Source: Gnetum montanum (taxonomy: Eukaryota; Streptophyta; Gnetopsida; Gnetales; Gnetaceae). Taken from it: 64,000 nt of DNA. A model generated the notes under the pieces. The model saw nothing but the letters and a program-made list of their open reading frames with translations, was not told the origin of the DNA and made no database searches. Location: NCBI GenBank assembly GCA_015680685.1, contig MNCI01006660.1, positions 222,050 to 286,049 of the forward strand, in the 5' to 3' direction. Of this stretch, positions 1 through 10,516 are shown piece by piece (positions within the stretch are counted from its first letter, which is position 1; each line of letters begins with the position of its first letter). A program made the translations under genes and the position numbers.

Positions 1-403
1 GCCACTTGGTTACCAAGTAGTCACACTTAGATGCTCGTAATCAACTCATACTCATTCTACGTTACTAGGAGATAAGGGTGAGAGAGAAAGCAATAAATAA
101 CATTAAATAAAATCCTATTCCATGCACTGCAAGGTTTATCTAGGAAGTTCGTCTTTATTTCCGCACATAACTTGTGTTCAGGCACAATGTTGCTCGAATA
201 AAGATCCGTTCACTTTATGACTCCTACTGCGGGCACATGGAAAATATTCTATCTCTGGAGTGATCAATCTGCTAGAGTTTCCCTACTGTCTAGCCTAGGA
301 TGAGGAAACAAGGAAGAGCCATCTCTTATTTATAGATATGACGGTGCACCGCGATATTACATACGTGATATCGCAGGGGACGACACGATATCGTGTCTCA
401 TCA
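1..403 (-). repeat. 3' LTR of element A (partial)
   Basis: It aligns throughout with about 6440-6824, the terminal part of the other A LTR, and ends in tctcatca as that copy does. On the minus strand it carries the U3 GATATC repeats (about 350-395) and a TATA box (complement of tatttata). The remaining part lies left of the window. Confidence 0.9.
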
Positions 404-419
404 TACCTCCATGATTGAA
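404..419 (-). other. Polypurine tract of element A
   Basis: The minus strand reads caatcatggaggta directly before the LTR start TGATGAG. It matches the tracts before the 3' LTRs of C, D and E (g-t-gggggta|tgat). It would prime plus-strand DNA synthesis. Confidence 0.75.
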
Positions 420-583
420 TGAAAACTCATCCTTGAGTTCCTTACAAAATATTGGGAAGGTATGAGATTATTGACTGAATAGAACTAATGGGATGACTTG
501 TGAACGGATCATCGTTACAAGACTTGACAAAACTGGTGTTCATGACAACAAGAGTGAACACCTTATTACATTGACATCAGGCC

Positions 584-822
584 TCATTTGGCATCTAAGA
601 AAGAGAGAGAGAAAGAAGTGTTGCTGCTACCAACGCCAAGATTGTGCCTTTCGTTGTCCATCCATAAGCCCACCATCGATCTTGCTCTTTGCATAGTTGC
701 TTCAACGCTGCTCCATTCCAAATGTTTGCTCCAGATCCAATCCATTGTTGTATGATCACCATCTGCACACACAACACAATCTCATATTAGCAAGTGTAAA
801 TGAATCATCATGTAATTAATAC
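584..822 (-). other. Possible small two-exon ORF in element A (unrecognised)
   Basis: On the minus strand a possible 60-nt intron (822 to 763) begins gcaag|GTATT and ends gtgtgtgcag|ATGGTG, with gctaat as a branch-point candidate. The downstream reading frame runs about 56 codons from ATG at 762 (Trp-rich, ending in a hydrophobic LALVAATLLSLSLS). A second frame over the same bases is also open. It occupies the place where related elements start ORF3, but I see no similarity to ORF3. It could be a captured host fragment or chance. Confidence 0.25.
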
Positions 823-2154
823 CTTGCTTCGGTGTAAGTCCATTTGCTCGGTTGTGGTATGGCTGATTATGGATCTAGAGATATAATATTGATGACTACC
901 GAAGGTGTAGGGGTTAGGAAAAAATTGAAAAAATTCGGGGCTAAGAGAAAATCGAAAAAATTGGGCCCCGTATCCTCATGACTAATCGCGAACCTCTGGT
1001 AGCGTTAGAATGGAGAAAGAAAAGAAGGAAGAAAGATAGATAAAAAGGGACAACTATAACATCGATGAAATGGATGTCAAGATGGAAATGAACAAAGAAA
1101 TTAGATTACAAAAATGTTAGGGGAAAGAATTTAACTGGTGCACCAAAGAGGAATGTTAGTGAGTCCTCCCCATAGCAGGCTCATGCCCTTAATACCCTTA
1201 CAAACCCACATTCAAAGAGTTCGTAGGCTCGAGGAATGTCATTTGGAACAAGAGTTAAAGTCTTAACCACAAGAATTTACCAAAAAGAAAACAATGCATT
1301 AACCAAAATATATACACTAATGATACAACCGGCAATGAGGTAAACAATGGAGAGAAGGATGGAGAGAAGAGAATGGAATGGAATCCCAAGAACAAGGTGG
1401 TGTACAGCCCCTTGTGTGTTGCATGATTAATGTGACTTGGAAAATCTTAGTCCAACTCCAGCCTTAAACAAACCACTTCCAGTGACTTCGCATTAATGCA
1501 TTTTGCCGAACCATCATTTTGAAGTAACAAGATTGTCTTCCCCACGAGTCACCACCATTTTGACGAAACAAGGAGAGAATGAGAAGCGAGAAAAGCCTTA
1601 GTTAGAGGGAACATTTTTAGTTCCATAACTAGTGCTTGTAGCCCGATTGATTATTTCGTCTAAGGGGTGTGCTTTGAATTCTCACTTTTCTTTTTTTCTT
1701 TCTTCTCTTTTTTTTGTTTTTGTGTTTTGTGTTTTGTGTTTTTATGCGTGAGAACCACACCATGCAAAGAATTTATTATTTTTATTGCTCAGCTTTTTGA
1801 TGATTGGGTAACGTCGAAATGGTAATAAAACTTAAAAAGAAAAACATCTAAGCACCCAAGAGAATGGCCAACACAAAAGCATCAAGTTTCCTTGAAGTCA
1901 CACCCTTTTCAATCCTTGAGTCCTTCCTTAGTTTGAGAAATGCCCAGTCACCAATTCGTTAAAGTTCTTATTTAGAAGGGACTGTACATTTTCAAGCCAA
2001 GAGAAACCATAGAACTTGTCGATGAATAGATGAAGTGAACTCATTGCCTGCCATATCAAAAGAAACATACCTTAGTATCAACATTGTGACTTGAAGGTAA
2101 AAACCAAACATTAGCAATCAATATGAAACCAGTTCATATCATCACAAAGAACAC

Positions 2155-2460
2155 TTATTGGGTGACAAACTTACAGGGTGGATAACACACGCACACACAC
2201 ACACACAAAATGGAAAAGTATAACGATAATGTAAAATAAAAACAAGAAAAGTTAAGGAAATTTAGAAAACAAAAACATGTAAAACAAAAACTTGTAAAAC
2301 AAAAATGTGTAAAACAAAAACGTTGTAGAACAAAAACATTGTAAAACAAAAATGTGTAAAACAAAAACGTTGTAAAACAAAAACGTGTAAAACAAAAACT
2401 TAAAAAGAACTGAGGGCTCCAAATGATTAGCATAGGTGGCCATCTCACCCATGATTGAGT
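2155..2460 (-). repeat. CA microsatellite and aaaacaaaaa tandem repeat in element A
   Basis: A short (CA)n run lies at about 2188-2207. Next to it, at about 2235-2400, is a tandem array of units like gtaaaacaaaaacgtt, 15-18 bp each, about ten copies. On the element's own strand this is TTTTTGTTTTAC, the T-rich tract that also follows the internal purine tract in C, D and E. A purine tract (complement of 2441-2460, caatcatgggtgagatg) lies just before it. The ORFs of phenylalanine-rich low-complexity protein here are not genes. Confidence 0.75.
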
Positions 2461-3325
2461 GGAAAGGGAGAGATCTGAAATAATGAGCGCTTGTTTGAAT
2501 TTCTTAAAAGTGTCCAACTCCTCCAAATTGATGATCTTAGATTAAGGGGTGAAAGTTGGCGACGCTCATATTCCAAGATATCTATGCCTTCGTTGTTGGC
2601 ATGGTTCATTTCCTCAGTTCGTTCCATGCATATTGGGTTGCTCTTTCTAGTAGCTGTCAACCACGAGGTGTCTACTACTAGTTGTGTGGTTGCTACATAT
2701 ATGCGTCTTTGCTTCAAAGTTTCAAGGACATACCTGTTGCATGGAGGAGATGAGATCTCTCCATGTCATCACCTGATGAATCACTGTATGTGATGCATGG
2801 AACTTTCCTCTTCTTGATCTTTCCATAAATGTTTAGCTTAGAAATTTCCAAGGAAAGATCACGAATGCCTAGGCATGCGTCTACTGTACTCAGCCATGCC
2901 CTTCCCATTATAATTGGGAAGTCCCCTTTGTCATTGTTGACTTCAATCACCAGGAAATCAACTAGGTAAGACCAACCACACACAGTGGTAACGATGTCCT
3001 CCACCAAGCCCAAGGGAATGATGATGGACTGGTCTGCCAGCTCTAGTTGAATGTTGCTCTTCTTAAGTTGGGGTAGGTTCCAGGCGTGATACATCTCCCG
3101 GGATATTAAGTTGACTTCGGAACTTGAGTCAAGAAGAGCCTTATGTGGTTCATTTCTGGCGATTTGGAGATAGATTAAGGGACTCCCAAGGTTAAATAGT
3201 TTTCTGGGAAGGTGGCATACCTTGATCCAGTCGGTTACGGTATGTGTTAACATAACCGTATGCATTAAGCTTTGATTTTGGACAGAAGGGAGCACCGAAG
3301 CTTTATGTGTTGGAGAGGCATGCAC
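2445..3325 (-). pseudogene. Retroviral-type aspartic protease region of element A
   Basis: The ORF from 3325 (about 200 codons) contains the protease core: ALLDSSSEVNLIS stands where family members have a D-S/T-G active site (Gly replaced by Ser), followed by PLGLVEDIV and the flap-side motif FPIIMGRAWLS. It aligns with E (27780-28140) and C (11708-11960). A short linker (2717 to 2445) corresponds to E 28250-28480, and coding similarity then stops where RT should begin. The altered active site and frame breaks make it inactive. Confidence 0.85.
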
Positions 3326-5751
3326 AGACTCAACTGCTTGTTGTTGTGAGAGCTTGTCTGGGCTTCTGGTTCTGAAGAAAGGTCTTCTCTTTTTACAGTT
3401 GTCAGAACCAGCAGCGGGTTGAATGTTTACTGCTTTCGTAGCGTGGCGTTGCTACAGTTGAGTGGGGAGTTCCCCTTGCATTGTTGGAGCAGGAGGTGTT
3501 ATGAGAACTACAGATGGAAGAGGTGCGGATCGATTAGGAGGATGGTATGGGTATAGAGCATCTCCCGGAGGAGGAGTTCTCCTAAAGTACTCCCGAACTT
3601 GGTAGTGACATTGGGGAGTTGTGTGACTTATAGAGTCACTTGGAGAAATTGGTTGCTACACATAATATCCATAAGGATCAGGCTGCCAGCAAGGGTATTG
3701 ATGTTTAGGCGGTGGCATCCCCCATGACTGTGGGTATTGCCACTACTGATGTTGTCCAATGGGTTGTGGTGGAGTTCCACTTGGATAATACGTTAAGGGT
3801 TAGTGGAATTGTCTTGGGTTACCTTGGGGATAAGGTAACCTACGGGGTGTCAGCCGTTTGTTGAGTTTTGGATTGAGTGCATACACCCTAGACTCTCGTA
3901 GATGTGAGAAGGATGGTCATAGTGGCAGATCTCACATCCACTGTCATCGTCTGTGTCTGATTCCACAACCTCATCAGAGATAGTAATTTTCCCCTTACCC
4001 TTGTCACGTGCAGGGCCTAAATCTCTCCGCTTTATCTTATCTTTGTCACTACTTTGTTCCTCCTTCGACTCTTCTACAATCTTAAGGATAGTTTCAATCT
4101 TATTGTCTAAGGAGCTCCATACTTCTTCTACCTTAGCCACTACTTCTGTTGTTAGCTTCTGAAGTGGCAAGGTTTTCCTGTTCACCAACTCTTCGATTGG
4201 TAACTCATCCTCTTCATTGCAAAATCTCACTCCCTTCTTTCGAAGAGAGGGATCACGATTATATTCTTCTGCACTTTTCCTTTTTCGTAGCTTCCCTTCT
4301 TCTTTTGCTACTTGTTCCAACAAGCAATGAAACTCATGGGATCTAAGTTCTGATAATCGCCCTTGGGCATAGGTCCCAAGGGTTCTCCTAGTCTCATACC
4401 TTAGCCCATCTACGATGTGGCGAAGTTGATCCCTCTGTGCGTATCCATGGCCCGGGCAACGATGTAATAATGCGTAGTAGCGGCCCATGACAGCATCCAA
4501 GGGCTCATGAATACCTTACTTCCATCCTTGGATCTTCTTACACAAGTTAGACACTTGAGAGTATGTCTAATATTTATTGTTGAACAACTCTAACATCATA
4601 CTCCACCTCTTAATGGTTTTCAGTTCTAAGGACTGGTACCAGCTCTTTGCTTCCTTGATGAATGTCCTGGGAAACAACTTTAGTTTCTGCCACTCATTCT
4701 CTATATTTTGCAAGGTGCAGGCATCGTGGAATGCCTGTAAATGATGTTGCGGATCAGCGTTGTATCCCCCTTCAAATCGTGGAATGTTATTCATGTCTAA
4801 GTGTTTGATCTGACTATCTTTTAAATGCCTTGTTGGGATTCTTACTGCCTTTGTTATATTCAGCATGCTTCGGGTGGCCAGTAGGGGTTTGTCATGATTA
4901 TCTCTTTCATGACACCTGTGATGTCTTCGTTGTTCCCTACTTTCCCTTTGTTCATGCCCTTGTCCTCTCTCTCAACTCTCTCGTCGAGGTCTCTGATTTC
5001 TTTCACCTTTATCCTCTCCGTTATGTCCTTCATGATTGCGCCTTGATGTGGAAGGAGAGGGTGAATGATGTGAAGAAGGAGAAGAAGAAGGAGAACCATC
5101 ACCATGGCGATGTTTCTTACCTTCTCTTCTATGGCTTCGGCCCTGATCATGGTGACAATCTAAGTGCTCGTCCTTGTTGTTTGTTGTTGTTCCTTATGTG
5201 AACAGTTGGTGTTCACGGGCATCGGAACCAGGGTTGTGTATCATGGATCGTAGGTTCTGATACCCCACTTCCTCACTTTCGTTAAGAGGAGGAACATCTC
5301 TTGATAGCGAACCAGTTATAAGTGGTTCACCATCTCTAGTTTCATTGAGGACGTGCGAGACCTCTTTGCCCTTCAACAGTGTATGTTGGCTCTCCTGCCT
5401 TGAGTCCCTCATATGTTGTAAAGCTGTGGGATAGTAATCCCTTGAATCAAAGTCTTTCGCAACGTATTTTGCATATAATTCTGTCATGCCAATCTGTGGC
5501 AAAGCACGGAGAAGCATGTTTGGGACTGATTGATCTAGAGGTAACACAATGTTACCTTGCAAATCTCTCCAGCACATCTGTTCATCTTGATGAAGGATAA
5601 AAGTAAAATTGGGGATATACTCATCGGGATGAGTATATGTCAACTTATATTGTTGAGGAACCAGCTGATTTAGGTTATGTGTTTTTGATTGCCGATTGTC
5701 CTTTGTATTATCTCTAGGTGAAGTGCTCTTGTGAGAAGAAGAAGAAGACAT
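3326..5751 (-). pseudogene. Gag of element A
   Basis: The start is ATG at 5751, about 130 bp after the primer site, opening with MSSSSSHKSTSP. Recognisable blocks in order are an N-terminal region with YTHPDEYIPNFTF (5751-5194), a Ser/His-rich linker (about 5190-4860, frameshifted), the capsid-like region with PRFEGGYNADPQHHLQAFHD and SWYQSLEL (4866-4567), MGRYYALLHRCPGHGYAQ and QVAKEEGKL (4500-3850), and a zinc-knuckle remnant CEICHYDHP in CX2CX3H spacing with the last Cys lost. A Pro/Gln/Tyr-rich tail follows to about 3330. Several frames are needed, so it is broken. Confidence 0.85.
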
Positions 5752-5879
5752 GATGTCTTACTTGGTATGCTGATTTGACCGTTATATAATTTCTTTTATT
5801 TGATTAACCCTAAGGTTCGTTTAGGCTCCCAACGATGTGAGTGATCTCCTATGTTCTACTTAGCGCACAAACACTTAGT

Positions 5880-5897
5880 CCTTGGCAACGGCGCCAA
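5880..5897 (-). other. Primer binding site, tRNA-Asp, element A
   Basis: The plus strand reads ttggcaacggcgccaa; the minus strand TGGCGCCGTTGCC is complementary to the 3' end of plant tRNA-Asp(GUC). It lies two bases inside the LTR end. This priming tRNA is typical of the Athila lineage. Confidence 0.9.
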
Positions 5898-6824
5898 TGA
5901 TGAGTGGTGAGGTACCCCTACACTTAACCATACGAATACGAGCATAGCACGCGTGATCCGGTCGAACTCCACAAACTAAGCACCTACACGCCTCATGGAA
6001 CACTTAAGGTTAACCATTCATTGTCTTCCCAAACTTACTTGTAGTTGTCACTGTGTATGGTTAAGTAAGTTTGAGATATATGATTCTTATGGTCTTTTAT
6101 GTTTTTATCTCCTATGCTATTGAGTTGAAGGGTTGAGAAACTAATTGCTAACTCTAACTCATGAACTAACTCTAAATTACCTAGCGTCAGCATCCGTTCC
6201 CACTTACCGTACACACCCTAAACCGATGCAACTGTGGCTACCAAACGCTAATCATTGCTGGAATCACCACGCGTAACGCATGTGCTCGAAGTGGTCGTAT
6301 TGAGGCACTTAACTAGGAGGAAAGGGTAAGAGAATCTAATCTAGCCTAAGTGCAATGAGCATCCGTTCCTTGATTATCCGTACACATCCTGGACTTCGTG
6401 CATGACTACCATTGGGATTACCAAGCGTAGATCCTAGGTACGACACTGGGTTACCAAGTAGTCACACATAGATGCTCGTAATCAAGTTGTACTCATTCCA
6501 CGTTACTAGGAGATAAGGATGAGAGAGAAAGCAATAAATAACATTAAATAAAATCCTGTTCTATGCATTGCAAGGTTTATCTAGGAAGTTCGTCTTTATT
6601 GACATACACAACTTGTGTTCAGGTACAATGTTGCTTGAATAAAGATTCGTTCACTTTAGGACTCCTATTGCGGGCACATGGAAAATATTCTATCTCTAGA
6701 GTGATCAATCTGCCAGAGTTTCCCTACTATCTAGCCTAGGATGAGGAAACAAGGGAGAGCTGCCTCTTATTTATAGATATGACGGCGCACCGCGATATCG
6801 TGTACGTGATATCGCATCTCATCA
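5898..6824 (-). repeat. 5' LTR of element A (927 bp)
   Basis: It is bounded by TGATGA...TCATCA and lies directly beside the primer site. In element orientation it holds GATATC repeats in U3 (about 6789-6815), a TATA box (complement of 6768-6775), an R/U5 part with AATAAAGA (about 6640), and the conserved end near gtaggggtacctcaccactcatca. Confidence 0.9.
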
Positions 6825-7193
6825 AACAGTGTATGTTGGCTCTTCTTTGAGTCCCTCATACGTTGTAAGGCTGTGGGATGGTAATCCCTCATGTCAAAAT
6901 CTTCTGCAATGTATTCAACATAGAGCTGAGTTATGCCGATCTATGCCAAAGCACGGAGGAGCATGTTGGGGACTACACGATCCAGAGGTAACACTATGTT
7001 ACCTTGCAAGTCTCTCTAGCACATATGTTCATCTTGATGGAAGATAGTAAAATTAGGTATATACTCATCGGGATGAGTATATGTCACCCTATATTGTTGA
7101 GGAATTGGCTGATTTAGGTTGTGTTTTTGATTGCTGACTATTTTTAATATTACCCCTAGGTGAAATGATCTTGTGAGAAGAAGAAGAAGACAT
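6825..7193 (-). pseudogene. Gag N-terminus of element B (truncated)
   Basis: The start codon is the complement of 7191-7193, preceded on the plus strand by the same aagaagaagaagacatgatg as A. It encodes the N-terminal block with the YTHPDEYI motif and carries frame breaks. It is cut at 6825 by the insertion of A. Confidence 0.8.
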
Positions 7194-7316
7194 GATGTTT
7201 TATCAGTGTGCTATTTAACCATTATATAATTTTTTATTTGATTAACCCTAAGGTTCATTTAAGCTCCCAACGATGTGAGTAATTCCTATGTTCTACTTAG
7301 CGCACAAACACTTAGT

Positions 7317-7334
7317 CCCCAACAACAGCACCAA
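7317..7334 (-). other. Decayed tRNA-Asp primer binding site, element B
   Basis: The plus strand ccaacaacagcaccaa corresponds to ggcaacggcgccaa in element A. The differences include transitions at CpG sites. Confidence 0.65.
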
Positions 7335-7984
7335 TGATGAGTGACGAGGTACCCCTACACTCAACCATATGAATACAAGCGTAGCACACGCGATCCGGTC
7401 GAACTCTGCAAACTAAGTGCCTACATGCCTCATGGAACACTTAAGGCTAATTATTTGTTGTCTTCCTAGACTTACTTGTATTTGTCACGGTATAGTTAAG
7501 TAAGTCCGAGGTATATGATTTTTATTGTCTTTTTCAGTTTTATCTCCTAAGCTNGTCGTACTGAGGCACTTAACTAGGAGAGAAGGGTTGAGAGAGATTT
7601 AATTACTAATAAAGCATTTAAATGGAAAATAGTAAATAAAAATAAATAAAATCCTAATTAGCCTATTCCATGCACTACAAGGTTTATCCAAGAAGTTTGT
7701 CTTTATTTCCGTACACAAATTTGTGTTCAGGTACAATGTTTGCTCGAATAAAGATCCTTTCACTTTGGAGCTCCTATTGCGGACACATGGAAAATATGCT
7801 ATCTATGGAGAGATCAAACTGCTAGAGTTTCCCTACGGTCTAGGCCTAGCATTGAATACAAGGGAGATTTGCCTCTTATTTATAGACTTTGCGGCGCACC
7901 GTGATATCGCGTATGCGATATCGTGGGGGATGAAGCAATATCGTGTATGCGATATCGCAACCCATGTGATATCGCGTCTCATAA
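7335..7984 (-). repeat. 5' LTR of element B, with an assembly gap
   Basis: It is homologous to the A LTR, but about 175 bp (equivalent to about 6119-6294) are missing exactly at the single N at 7554. It holds GATATC repeats at about 7905-7976. The end is tctcataa, where TCATCA is expected. Confidence 0.85.
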
Positions 7985-7989
7985 TTTGT

Positions 7990-8600
7990 TAAGGAGATCT
8001 CAATGTCACTTAATATTTCAATCTCTTATCATGTCAATGGCAGTGATTAGATTGGTACGAGATTTACAACTGGGAGAGTCCAAATGATGGAGTCAAGTAT
8101 AGGTCTATCATTGAGAAGAAATGAGTTTTCAAGTTTCTAATGGGATTGAATCCTAATCTTGATGAGGTTCGTGGTCGCATCTTGGGAACCAAACCTCTTT
8201 GAGAAGCTTTTTCAAAAGTTCATTGTGAAGAGAGCAGGAGGAAACTTATGCTTGAAGGGCAAGTAAGTAAGCCTTTAGTAATGGCAATACAATAGAAATT
8301 AGCCAATGCTGGTGAGAACCAGTCAAAGAAAGGAAGACCCAAGAGTGAACACTACTAGAAATTGGGTCACATGAAAGACAAATGCTATGCTCTTCATGGA
8401 TACCCTTTGGATCATAAATCTTGAGGACAAAGACATCATAAGCTTAGTGGACACACTGTTGTGATACATGGGGAAGGAAAGTTAGCCTCCATCGAGTGTC
8501 GATTCAGCAAAAAACAACTTGATGCTCTTCAAAAATTGATAACTTAGACCATCCAATATCAACTATCGAATACCAAAATTGGAATAGCATCAGTTGCTAA
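7990..8600 (+). pseudogene. Copia gag (UBN2-type) fragment
   Basis: Translation shows the typical copia gag run: FLMGLNPNLDEVRGRILG (about 8133-8187), then EAFSKVHCEESRRKLML, then a knuckle remnant HMKDKCYALHGYP (about 8367-8405) with earlier cysteines lost. Stops interrupt it at Arg and Gln positions. Confidence 0.8.
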
Positions 8601-8639
8601 GAAAGGTAATATTACCAAAGCGCTAATAGTTCATAGAGA

Positions 8640-9230
8640 TGGATTAGATTGTTGGATTATTGACTCAGGTGCAATTGATCACATGATTGGGAATGTGAAT
8701 TTGCTGGAGAACTTTGTTCCATGTACTAAGAATTATTTTGTTAAGATTGTTGATGGTGTTCACTCTAAAGTGATAGGATATGGTTTAGTCTCCCTCTCAA
8801 GGGACATAACATTGAAATTTGTTCTCTTAGTTCCCAATTTAGATTACAACTTATTTTCTATTAGTTAAACTCACAAGTGATTTGAATTGCATCACTAAGT
8901 TCACTTCTCAAAACTGTGTATTTCAGGACTTGGAATCCAGGATGATGATTGATAAAGCTAAGGTGTCTATAAGCCTCTATCTTCTGGAAAGTAAAGAACA
9001 CTTAAAGGGGCAACATCAATCTACCAAGTTTTTTTCTTACAGTCTTGTTCCATCCTTCATGTCTTCTCAAAATAAAGATAAGTGTAATCATGCTATGGCA
9101 CTACCGTTTAGGTCATGCAAATTTTCCAACCCTTGCAAAATTATTTCCATCATTATTTGTTAATAAAAATCCAAAGTTGTTCCATTGTGAGATTTGTCAA
9201 ATGTCAAAACATGTTCAAAATTCATATTAA
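8640..9230 (+). pseudogene. Copia protease and GAG-pre-integrase region
   Basis: CWIIDSGAIDHMIG (about 8650-8691) is the copia aspartic protease active site with the catalytic DSG kept, and LVPNLDYNLFSIS follows. The GAG-pre-integrase part shows WHYRLGHANFPTLAKLF and the HCEICQMSKH zinc-binding Cys pair (about 9094-9215). A frameshift and stops occur between them. Confidence 0.85.
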
Positions 9231-10000
9231 ATTTTTACTTACAAATCTTCTCAACTATTTGCCCTTGTTCATAGTGATGTTTGGGATCCATCAAAAATAA
9301 AAAATATCATGGGTTCTAGATGGTTTGTTCTATTTATTGATGATCCTACTCGGGTCACTTGGCTATTCCTTATGAAAGAGAAGTCCAAAGTGGGGACAAT
9401 CTTCCAAAATTTCAACAATATGGTCAATACTTAGTTTAACATTAAAATTCAAATTCTTAGAACTAATAATGCTAGAGAATATTTCTCCTCTCATCTAGGA
9501 AAATATCTTCTTGATTAGGGAACTGTTCATCAAAGCTCTTGTGTTGAAACTCCACAACAAAATGGAGTTTCAAAAAGGAAAAACAGACACCTATTAGAAG
9601 TTGCAAGATCTCTCATGATTGCATCAAATGTTCCAAAGTATTTTTGGGGGGAAGCTGTTCTTACATTTGCTTATCTCACAAATGGAATGCCATCATGAGT
9701 TTTAAACTACAAAACACCATGTCAAGTATTCCTTGAATCCTTTCCAAATTCCCACCTTATTTCCACCATTCCCTTAAAGGTGTTTGATGTTATGCCTTTG
9801 TCCACATAAATCAACTTCATAGAAGCAAATTGGACCCAAAATCAAAACAATGTCTCTTCCTTGGATATAAGTGCTGTTGTTCACAAAAATGTTGATATTT
9901 TGTTTCAATGGATGTTACTTTTTTGGAAGATCAACCTTATTATCTAAAAACTATTATTTAGGGGGAGAGTGAGCCAATTGAATAATATTAGTTTTGGGAA
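9231..10000 (+). pseudogene. Copia integrase core
   Basis: The rve core can be followed: LVHSDVWDPSKI (first Asp), WFVLFIDDPTRVTWLFLMK, TNNAREYFS where the second Asp should be (Asn instead), and CVETPQQNGVSKRKNRHLLE with the third acidic position replaced. After it come YFWGEAVLTFAYLTNGMP and the KCLFLGY-type C-terminal block near 9855. Confidence 0.85.
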
Positions 10001-10359
10001 TCCAATGTTGAAATCAAATCCACTATTGCTTCGACTCCACCTTCTCTTGTGCCAGCTTCTCTTATGCCCTTGGTTTAGAATCCATTAGACCCTCAAACCT
10101 CAAACACAACTCAACCTAGAGAGTTTGAAGTTGAAACTGATCTAGGTGTTGTTCCTCTAAGTTTTTCCAATTTTCAGGATGAACCAGAGACAAGTACACA
10201 TCCTTTGTCGAATCATGACTCAAAGTTGAACTCCAAGAATCTTGATTTATGAGGTAACAGTAAGTTAATTTCGATACTATTGAGTTGCCAGATGATCTTG
10301 GGTGGCCTATTGCTCTTTGAAAGGGTGTTTGTTCATGCACTCATCATTCTATTTCATAC

Positions 10360-10516
10360 TTTGTTTCTTATAAAGGTTTGTCTCCAGTTTTCAAGGCCTT
10401 CACACTTAATCTTGTCTCCATTGTGATTCCCAATGATATTCATGAAGCCTTGAAGCATCCAGAATGGAAAGTAGCCATGAATGAGGAAATTAGAGCCCTT
10501 GAGAAGAATGAAACAT
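10360..10516 (+). pseudogene. Start of copia reverse transcriptase (truncated)
   Basis: EALKHPEWKVAMNEEIRAL followed by EKNETW is the conserved opening of copia RT. Similarity stops at 10516 and C gag begins. The linker between integrase and RT (10000-10360) shows only broken frames. Confidence 0.8.

Larger units (their letters stand above)
404..2150 (-). other. 3' spacer of element A, no conserved ORF
   Basis: This AT-rich spacer holds no long ORF and no recognisable ORF3 domain. Parts of it match the E spacer (1600-1650 against 32095-32150, the ctagttatggaact stretch) and the C and D spacers (1163-1192, gcctgctatggggagga). A short ORF (595-762, minus) is annotated separately. Confidence 0.6.
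1..6824 (-). mobile_element. Element A: Athila-like Ty3/gypsy retrotransposon without RT or integrase
   Basis: Read on the minus strand, the order is 5' LTR (5898-6824), tRNA-Asp primer site, gag, protease, a 3' spacer with a purine tract, and 3' LTR (1-403, cut by the window start). No RT, RNase H or integrase is present: about 200 bp after the protease the sequence passes straight into the purine-tract and T-rich block that follows integrase in element E. Gag and protease are clearly homologous to those of E. The right flank (aacagtg..., from 6825) is the gag of sister element B, so A looks inserted in B; the left flank and its target duplication lie outside the window. Probably non-autonomous. 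Confidence 0.85.
6825..7984 (-). mobile_element. Element B: 5' part of an Athila-like element, interrupted by A
   Basis: It contains the 5' LTR (7335-7984), a decayed primer site (7317-7334) and the first 370 bp of gag (6825-7193). The gag is collinear with A 5375-5751. It breaks exactly at the right end of element A, so A most likely inserted into B; the rest of B would lie left of the window. The right end abuts copia gag sequence, so B itself appears inserted in K. Confidence 0.8.
7985..10516 (+). mobile_element. Element K: Ty1/copia retrotransposon fragment
   Basis: Gag, protease, integrase and the first residues of RT are present in copia order (integrase before RT). Both LTRs are missing: the left side is interrupted by B, and the right side is cut just after EEIRALEKNETW, where it is fused to the gag of element C. 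There are many stops and frameshifts. Confidence 0.9.

Noticed and set aside
1163-1180. gctatggggagga (minus strand) in A as an internal purine tract
   Set aside because: It aligns with the gagcccgctttggggagga block of C and D, a different conserved spacer element, not with the tract near the ORF3 intron.
2155-2526. ORF of 123 codons on the minus strand
   Set aside because: Its Phe/Leu/Tyr-rich protein is the translation of the TTTTTGTTTTAC tandem repeat.
5379-7047. Two similar plus-strand ORFs (5379-5600 and 6829-7047) as a duplicated gene
   Set aside because: Both are antisense shadows of the gag N-terminus of A and B; the similarity is that of gag itself.
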